Assembly: GCA_052078155.1 (NCBI GenBank)
Contig: JBQJBP010000001.1
Location: 2,480,001 to 2,544,000 of the forward strand
DNA length: 64,000 nucleotides
Direction of reading: 5' to 3'
Source of the DNA: CAXBMB01 sp052078155
GTDB lineage: Bacteria > Pseudomonadota > Alphaproteobacteria > Kiloniellales > DSM-21159
The notes under the pieces are model-generated. The model did not search any database, was not told where the DNA came from, and saw nothing but the letters and a program-made list of their open reading frames with translations. Shown piece after piece: positions 59,270 through 64,000 of this stretch; position 1 is the stretch's first letter, and each line of letters opens with the position of its first letter. Made by a program: the position numbers and the translations under genes.

Positions 59270-59938
59270 CTAGAAGTCCGGATCGGCATAGTGCTTGGGC
59301 GGTGGGCTTCCCGGCAGGAAGTCCTTCAGAATTTTCCGCATGGAGGGACGGGATTTCATGCGCGCGTACCAGTCCTTTGCCCCGGCATGGTCTTCCCAGG
59401 GCACATCGCCCAGATAGTCCACGCAGGAGATATGGGCCGCCGCCGCAAGGTCCGCCACGCTCAGATGATCTCCACCCAACCACTGGCGGCGTTCAATCAG
59501 CCAGCCGATGTAGTCCAGGTGATAGTGAATGTTCTGACTGGCAGCGCGGATGGTGGTGGAGGTCGGCGTTCCCTGCCCCAGGAAGCGCTTCATGATCTTC
59601 TCTTCCAACAGGAGGTTGGACACCTCTTCGCCAAACTTGCCGTCAAACCAGCGCAGCAGACGCCGGACCTCAGCCCGGTCATGGGGGTTATCGCCCAAGA
59701 GGTTGCGTTCGGGATAACGCTCTTCCAGAAATTCCAGCACCACCAACGTGTCGGGCAGGACCGTGCCATCTTCATCGATCAGGACAGGCACCTGTCCTGC
59801 CGGGTTAAGACGCAGGAAACCTTCACGCCTTTCCCAGACCTTTTCCGATTTCAGCTCAAAATCCAGCCCCTTTTCCGCCAGGATCAGGCGAATGAGGCGA
59901 GAGCCCGGGTCAAGCGACATGTGATAGAGAACGCGCAT
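59270..59938 (-). CDS. Glutathione S-transferase family protein
   Basis: A 222-residue two-domain protein. The thioredoxin-like N-domain has 'MSLDPGSRLIRLILAEKGLDF' at its start as a whole (residues 7-27) and the glutathione-binding 'NPAGQVPVLIDEDG' with the cis-Pro; the helical C-domain has 'LSVADLAAAAHISCVDYLG'. It may conjugate or reduce electrophiles. No dedicated pathway gene is beside it. Confidence 0.9.
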   Translation of the reverse strand: MRVLYHMSLDPGSRLIRLILAEKGLDFELKSEKVWERREGFLRLNPAGQVPVLIDEDGTVLPDTLVVLEFLEERYPERNLLGDNPHDRAEVRRLLRWFDGKFGEEVSNLLLEEKIMKRFLGQGTPTSTTIRAASQNIHYHLDYIGWLIERRQWLGGDHLSVADLAAAAHISCVDYLGDVPWEDHAGAKDWYARMKSRPSMRKILKDFLPGSPPPKHYADPDF

Positions 59939-60154
59939 GGCAAGGAAGGTCCAATGCGAAAAGGTAAGCGAATTGGCGCGGAAAAAAACTGCTCCCCCGC
60001 TCTGCCAGCCCCGGCAGGAAAAATCAAGTCAGTTCAAGAGCCAGCGGCGGGGCTAAAGGGACAGTCACTCCGCCAAGAACAGGGCGTCGGACAGTGGTGC
60101 GACATCACTTTTCTATCCGTTCAAACAGGATAAGAGACCCCCGCCTGCTGCAGG

Positions 60155-60826
60155 TTACTCCCGCTCCTGACTGGCCAGCCAGAGGGCCAGCCCTCCCAGG
60201 GTCCCGGCGGAGATCCAGCGTTGCCAGCGCAGGAAAGCCGGGTTGTGGCGCAACTTGTCCCCCAGCGTGCCAAAGAGAAAAACCAGAGAGGCCAGGAAGA
60301 TAAAGCCCAGCACCATGAAAACCAGGGCCAGTGCCAGAAGGCTGGCAGCAGAAGACCCGGCCTGCGGCGGCACAAACTGAGGCAGAAAGGCGATAAAGAA
60401 GATCGCCACTTTGGGGTTAAGCAGATTGGTCAAAGCACCCTGCCGATAGGCCTGCTTTGCGGTGATCCAGCGGGTCCGTGATCGCCCTTTAGAGGTCTGA
60501 TCAGCCATCAGCTGGTCCAGATCCACCGGCCCCGCCGCCAGGGTGCGATAGGCCAGCCACAGCAGGTAAGCCACCCCCAGCCAGCGCAGTATGTCATAGG
60601 CCAGTGGGGCATGCAGGAAGAGATTGGATAGGCCAAAAGCCGCTGCAGTCACATGAACCAGCAACCCGGTGGAGGTGCCCAGAACCGCGGCGAACCCCAC
60701 CAGTCGTCCCTGGGTAATGGCCCGCGAGCCCACAAAGACAACGTCCGGGCCCGGCGCAACAATCACCGCCAGTGACGCCAGCACAAAGGCCAGGAACAAC
60801 GGGGCATCAGGCAGAAAACTCAACAT
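60155..60826 (-). CDS. LysE/RhtB family exporter
   Basis: A 223-residue inner-membrane protein with about six helices and the family start 'LASLAVIVAPGPDVVFVGSRAI' (about residues 12-33), followed by 'GLLVHVTAAAFGL' and 'LLNPKVAIFFIAFLPQFV'. The family exports amino acids such as homoserine, threonine or lysine. The ATG at 60826 gives the usual N-terminus. It stands alone; no LysR-type regulator is adjacent. Confidence 0.92.
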   Translation of the reverse strand: MLSFLPDAPLFLAFVLASLAVIVAPGPDVVFVGSRAITQGRLVGFAAVLGTSTGLLVHVTAAAFGLSNLFLHAPLAYDILRWLGVAYLLWLAYRTLAAGPVDLDQLMADQTSKGRSRTRWITAKQAYRQGALTNLLNPKVAIFFIAFLPQFVPPQAGSSAASLLALALVFMVLGFIFLASLVFLFGTLGDKLRHNPAFLRWQRWISAGTLGGLALWLASQERE

Positions 60827-61081
60827 GATCCGGTGGCTTTCTCTAAACAACAGACAGCTGCAGGAACCTTACGCCAGAAACGTCACAACAGCCCATTCCT
60901 TTCCAACAATCCTGCTGCCCACTCAGAGGCATGGCAGGGACTGCGCCAGTAGCTGGAGAAAAAAATGTTGCCAAAAGGTCGCCCCTGTCGAGTTCAACTT
61001 GCAGCAATTCCAGAATCCCCCCATCTTTTAGAAAAGGTCTAAAAGACCCCTGACCCAGTTGCCCAATAGAGAGAGATCACC

Positions 61082-62002
61082 ATGAGCACCGGCACCCCGC
61101 AAACAGGCTTCATCACCGACAACCGTCAGGCCGCTTTGTTCCTGACCATGACGGTGCAGGGGTCGGAACAGGCCGTGGTCAGAGTGCGCGACGTATTTGC
61201 CAACCTGCCGGGCAGAGTGGCTGATCTCGCCGCCGCTACGGGAGATGTCGAAGCCGTTGTAGGATTTGGCAGTGACTTCTGGGACCGCCTCAGCCCGGCT
61301 CAGCGCCCCAAGGAGCTGCGGCCTTTTCCGGCCTTAAGTGACGGCCCGCGCCAGGCGCCCAGCACCGGCGGCGACATTCATCTGCACATCCGCAGCGACC
61401 GGCGTGACCTCTGCTTCGAACTGGGCCGCAGCGTGGTGGAAGCCCTGGGTGAAGCTGTCAGCGTAAACGAAGAAGTGGACGGCTTCCGCTATCTGGACAA
61501 GCGAGATCTGATCGGCTTTGTCGACGGCACAGAAAACCCGGAGCTTGAACGGCGCAAAGAGGTGACGCTGATCGCAAAAGACGATCCCGACTTTGCCGGG
61601 GGCAGCTACGTGATCGTTCAGCGGTATGTTCACAAGATGAAAGACTGGAACGCCTTGCCGGTCGCCCAACAGGAAAAGACTGTGGGACGCACCAAAGCTG
61701 ACGACATTGAGTTTGAGGGTGATGATCAGCCGCCCTACAGCCATGTCTCCCGCAATGGCCTGAAGGAAGACGGCGTCAAACTTGAAATCCTGCGGCAGAA
61801 CATGCCCTGGGCAACCACCCAACAACAGGGCACCTATTTTATCGGCTATGCCAAAAGCCCCCATCCGACAGAGGCCATGCTGCGGTCCATGTTCATCGCC
61901 GACGACGACGGAACCTATGACAAGCTGCTGGACTACACTGACGCCGTGACCGGGGCCACCTTCTTTGTGCCCTCCCAGGAAGTTCTCAAGGCCTTGGCAT
62001 AA
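61082..62002 (+). CDS. Dyp-type heme peroxidase
   Basis: A 306-residue peroxidase of the YfeX/class B type. The distal GxxDG motif is 'GFVDGTENP' (Asp 147) and the proximal heme ligand is His 221 in 'PYSHVSRN'. No Tat signal is present and the C-terminus (VLKALA) is not an encapsulin-targeting tail, so the enzyme is likely free in the cytoplasm. GAGAGA lies before the ATG. It may act on porphyrins or phenolic compounds; the natural substrate is unknown. Confidence 0.94.
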   Translation: MSTGTPQTGFITDNRQAALFLTMTVQGSEQAVVRVRDVFANLPGRVADLAAATGDVEAVVGFGSDFWDRLSPAQRPKELRPFPALSDGPRQAPSTGGDIHLHIRSDRRDLCFELGRSVVEALGEAVSVNEEVDGFRYLDKRDLIGFVDGTENPELERRKEVTLIAKDDPDFAGGSYVIVQRYVHKMKDWNALPVAQQEKTVGRTKADDIEFEGDDQPPYSHVSRNGLKEDGVKLEILRQNMPWATTQQQGTYFIGYAKSPHPTEAMLRSMFIADDDGTYDKLLDYTDAVTGATFFVPSQEVLKALA

Positions 62003-62102
62003 GGGCCCGCTTGGCCTAATCAAAGGCCTGAACTTCCCTTCGACCGAAAAGAATGGTTGTCCGGCCTGCTGGCTGGGCGAACCGGAAAGCTGAACGAGCC
62101 CC

Positions 62103-63152
62103 ATGGAAAACGGCATCTCCCGCCTGGAACTGCGCCGCCCGGACGACTGGCATCTGCATCTGCGCGACGGCGCCATGCTGGAAGCCGTGGTGAACTTCAC
62201 CGCCCGGCAGTTTGGCCGGGCCATTGTGATGCCCAATCTGGTGCCGCCGGTGACCACCATGGCCGCAGCTGAAGCCTACCGGGAGCGCATTCTGGCAGCT
62301 CTGGACCCGGCATTGAGCTTCACGCCGCTCATGACCTGCTATCTGACCGACAGCATCGATGGGGCGGAAGTCGAGCAGGGGTTTGCCCAAGGCATCTTCA
62401 CCGCCTGCAAGCTCTATCCCGCCAATGCCACCACCAACTCCAGCCACGGCGTCACCGCGGTTGCAAACATCTACCCGGTGCTGGAACGCATGCAGCGCAT
62501 TGGCATGCCCCTTCTGATCCACGGGGAGGTGACCAGCAAGGACATCGATATCTTTGACCGGGAAGCGGTGTTCATCGATCGGGTGCTGACCCCGCTGCTG
62601 AAAGACTTTCCGGAGCTGAAAGTGGTGCTGGAGCACATCACCACAGAAGACGCCGCGCGCTTTGTCGCCGACGGCGGGCCCAATCTGGCGGCAACCATCA
62701 CGCCCCATCATCTGATCTTTAACCGCAACGCCATTTTCGAGGGCGGCATCCGCCCGCACTTTTACTGCCTGCCCATTGCCAAACGTGAAAAACACAGGCT
62801 GGCCTTGCGGGCGGCGGCCACATCGGGCTCGGCCAAGTTCTTCCTGGGAACGGACTCGGCTCCCCACCCCCAGCATGCCAAAGAAAATGCCTGTGGCTGC
62901 GCCGGGGTGTTCAACGCGCCCTATGCCCTGGAAAGCTATGCCAAGGTTTTTGATGAAGAAGGTGCCCTGGACAAGCTGGAGGCTTTTGCCAGTGAAAACG
63001 GACCTAAGTTCTATGGCCTGCCGCTGAATGAGGGGCGTGTGACGCTGGAGCGCCAGGACAATCAGGTGCCGGATCATCTGGACCTGGCCGACACCCGTCT
63101 GGTTCCGTTTCATGGCGGCGAAACACTGCCCTGGCGCTTTTGCGCGGATTGA
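62103..63152 (+). CDS. pyrC: Dihydroorotase, type II
   Basis: A 349-residue zinc amidohydrolase of pyrimidine synthesis interconverting carbamoyl aspartate and dihydroorotate. Metal ligands are His 17 and His 19 ('HLHLRDG'), the carboxylated Lys 103 in 'FTACKLYP', and the Asp in 'LGTDSAPH' near 250; 'ANATTNSSHGV' is the flexible substrate region. It matches the E. coli-type enzyme. It is followed by a terminator. Confidence 0.96.
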   Translation: MENGISRLELRRPDDWHLHLRDGAMLEAVVNFTARQFGRAIVMPNLVPPVTTMAAAEAYRERILAALDPALSFTPLMTCYLTDSIDGAEVEQGFAQGIFTACKLYPANATTNSSHGVTAVANIYPVLERMQRIGMPLLIHGEVTSKDIDIFDREAVFIDRVLTPLLKDFPELKVVLEHITTEDAARFVADGGPNLAATITPHHLIFNRNAIFEGGIRPHFYCLPIAKREKHRLALRAAATSGSAKFFLGTDSAPHPQHAKENACGCAGVFNAPYALESYAKVFDEEGALDKLEAFASENGPKFYGLPLNEGRVTLERQDNQVPDHLDLADTRLVPFHGGETLPWRFCAD

Positions 63153-63203
63153 TCACCTCGGGCAGCACAACAAGACTCTAGGGTCAAACAACAGATGAAG
63201 AAA

Positions 63204-63239
63204 AACCCGCGCCAGAACCCCGGTCGCGGGTCTTTCTTT
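63204..63239 (+). terminator. Rho-independent terminator after pyrC
   Basis: ACCCGCG (63205-63211) pairs with CGCGGGT (63225-63231), with A's before and CTTTCTTT after. Confidence 0.85.
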
Positions 63240-63278
63240 GCTTCTCAGCATGACTTTGTCTCTGCCGCATTCTCCGCC

Positions 63279-63324
63279 AAAAAAAGCGGCCTGCCTCACT
63301 TGATCCTAAGGACCCAGGAGGCAG
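63279..63324 (-). terminator. Rho-independent terminator after gltB
   Basis: On the minus strand CTGCCTC (63324-63318) pairs with GAGGCAG (63297-63291), followed by GCCGC and a run of seven T's (63285-63279). It lies just after the gltB stop. Confidence 0.8.
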
Positions 63325-63342
63325 ACCGGGCAGGGAGAAGCA

Positions 63343-64000
63343 TCAGGCACGTTTTTGGCGTGCCTGCAGATTGATCGGATACTCAAGGCGTCCGACCATC
63401 TCTCGGGGTACGATCTGCCAGAATTTGCCCCGCTCCAGATGCCAGTCGCGCAGCAACTGGTCGGCGTGGGAACTCTGGGTTTCACGTACGTGTTCTTTGA
63501 TCAGGTTACAGAGCAGGTTCTCGTAGTAATCCACTTCGAGACGCTGATAGATAACCGACTCTTCATTGATGCGGCCCGGCAGAAGCTCGTCCGGGTCATA
63601 GATAAAGGCCATGCCCCCGGTCATGCCGGCGGCAAAATTGTAGCCGACGGTGCCCAGCACCACAGTGGTGCCGCCCGTCATGTATTCGCAGGCGTTGTCA
63701 CCGCTGCCTTCCACCACCGCAACGGCACCGGAGTTACGCACACAGAAGCGCTCTCCGGCCTGACCAGCCGCAAAGAGCTTACCGGCGGTGGCCCCGTAAA
63801 GAACCGTGTTGCCGATAATGGTGTTGTCCTGGGTCACCAGCTTGGACTTGGTCATGGGCCGCACCACAATGGTGCCGCCGGACAACCCCTTGCCCACATA
63901 GTCATTGGCATCACCAAAGACTTCCAGTTTCACCCCTTGGACCGCAAAGGCGCCCAGAGACTGACCCGCTGAGCCGCGCAAGCGCACGGTCATGTGATCG
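63343..64000 (-). CDS. gltB: Glutamate synthase large subunit, C-terminal part (cut by window edge)
   Basis: This is the last roughly 219 residues of the NADPH-GOGAT alpha subunit; the frame stays open to base 64000. The GxGxG beta-helix domain is visible in 'KLEVFGDANDYVGKGLSGG', 'GNTVLYGATAGKLFAAGQAGER' as a region, 'MTGGTTVVLGTVGYNFAAGMTGG' and the final helices. The enzyme makes two glutamates from glutamine and 2-oxoglutarate. An in-frame Met at 63993 is internal, not the start. Confidence 0.96.
   Translation of the reverse strand, partial: DHMTVRLRGSAGQSLGAFAVQGVKLEVFGDANDYVGKGLSGGTIVVRPMTKSKLVTQDNTIIGNTVLYGATAGKLFAAGQAGERFCVRNSGAVAVVEGSGDNACEYMTGGTTVVLGTVGYNFAAGMTGGMAFIYDPDELLPGRINEESVIYQRLEVDYYENLLCNLIKEHVRETQSSHADQLLRDWHLERGKFWQIVPREMVGRLEYPINLQARQKRA

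Noticed and set aside
61082..62002. Encapsulin cargo role for the DyP peroxidase
   Set aside because: The C-terminus lacks a targeting peptide and no encapsulin gene is nearby.

Overview
The window is a GC-rich chromosomal segment of a Gram-negative alphaproteobacterium, probably of a Rhodospirillales/Kiloniellales-like lineage. Supporting this are the gene order rpmH-rnpA-yidD-yidC-engB-argB, an aerobic-type cobTSCD set, TRAP and polyamine-type ABC transporters, a rhizobial-type class III cyclase, and a PotD-like, NylB-like and amidase row. No phage, integrase, tRNA, rRNA, CRISPR array or intact insertion sequence was found. Almost all genes are full length; the first (a ThDP enzyme) and the last (gltB) run off the window.

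Layout. 1-5.8 kb: catabolic/uptake operon (ThDP-dependent enzyme, FAD amino-acid-type oxidoreductase, TRAP dctP-dctQ-dctM). 5.8-10.6 kb, minus strand: a small secreted protein, dapE, dapD, a class III nucleotide cyclase and a pyrimidine-5'-nucleotidase-type HAD phosphatase. 11-14.8 kb, plus strand: PAS protein, secreted amidohydrolase, Rieske oxygenase. 14.8-20 kb, minus strand: argB, engB, yidC, yidD, rnpA and rpmH (rpmH is only 44 codons, with a GTG start). 20.4-22.9 kb: TVP38-type membrane protein plus a disulfide-reductase-type flavoprotein. 23.2-30.2 kb: polyamine-type ABC transporter followed by a NylB-like serine hydrolase and an amidase-signature enzyme, reading as an import-and-hydrolyse system for amide-linked amines. 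30.8-39.5 kb: a Cys-rich repeat protein, a LuxR-type response regulator and a convergent hybrid kinase, a 971-residue RTX protein, another kinase and a small membrane protein. 39.7-49 kb: an unknown membrane protein, an MFS exporter, cobT, cobS-cobC, a SYLF lipid-binding protein, a cobD-like gene, a SCO copper chaperone and an atypical SDR. 49-53 kb: argC, infC, thrS. 53-64 kb: glycosyltransferase, alpha/beta hydrolase, FAD oxidoreductase, SDR, TPR protein, DUF2165 protein, GST, LysE exporter, DyP peroxidase, pyrC and the 3' end of gltB.

The most distinctive non-coding feature is a family of roughly 140-bp dispersed palindromic elements. They have CTAGAG or CTGGAG ends, about 25-bp terminal inverted arms and three internal hairpins, and would fold as a cloverleaf. 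Intact copies lie at 26206-26345, 30367-30500, 32301-32440 and 56627-56764. Truncated or decayed copies lie at 13636, 15843, 31136, 31487, 39209, 40804 and 53072. Several copies begin at, and even provide, the stop codon of the neighbouring gene. No transposase is in view, so the elements look like non-autonomous (MITE/REP-like) sequences.

Other points of note are a probable ATA start codon for infC, an enlarged RnpA whose 3' end overlaps yidD, and an RTX protein built of five repeated modules with no type I secretion genes nearby.
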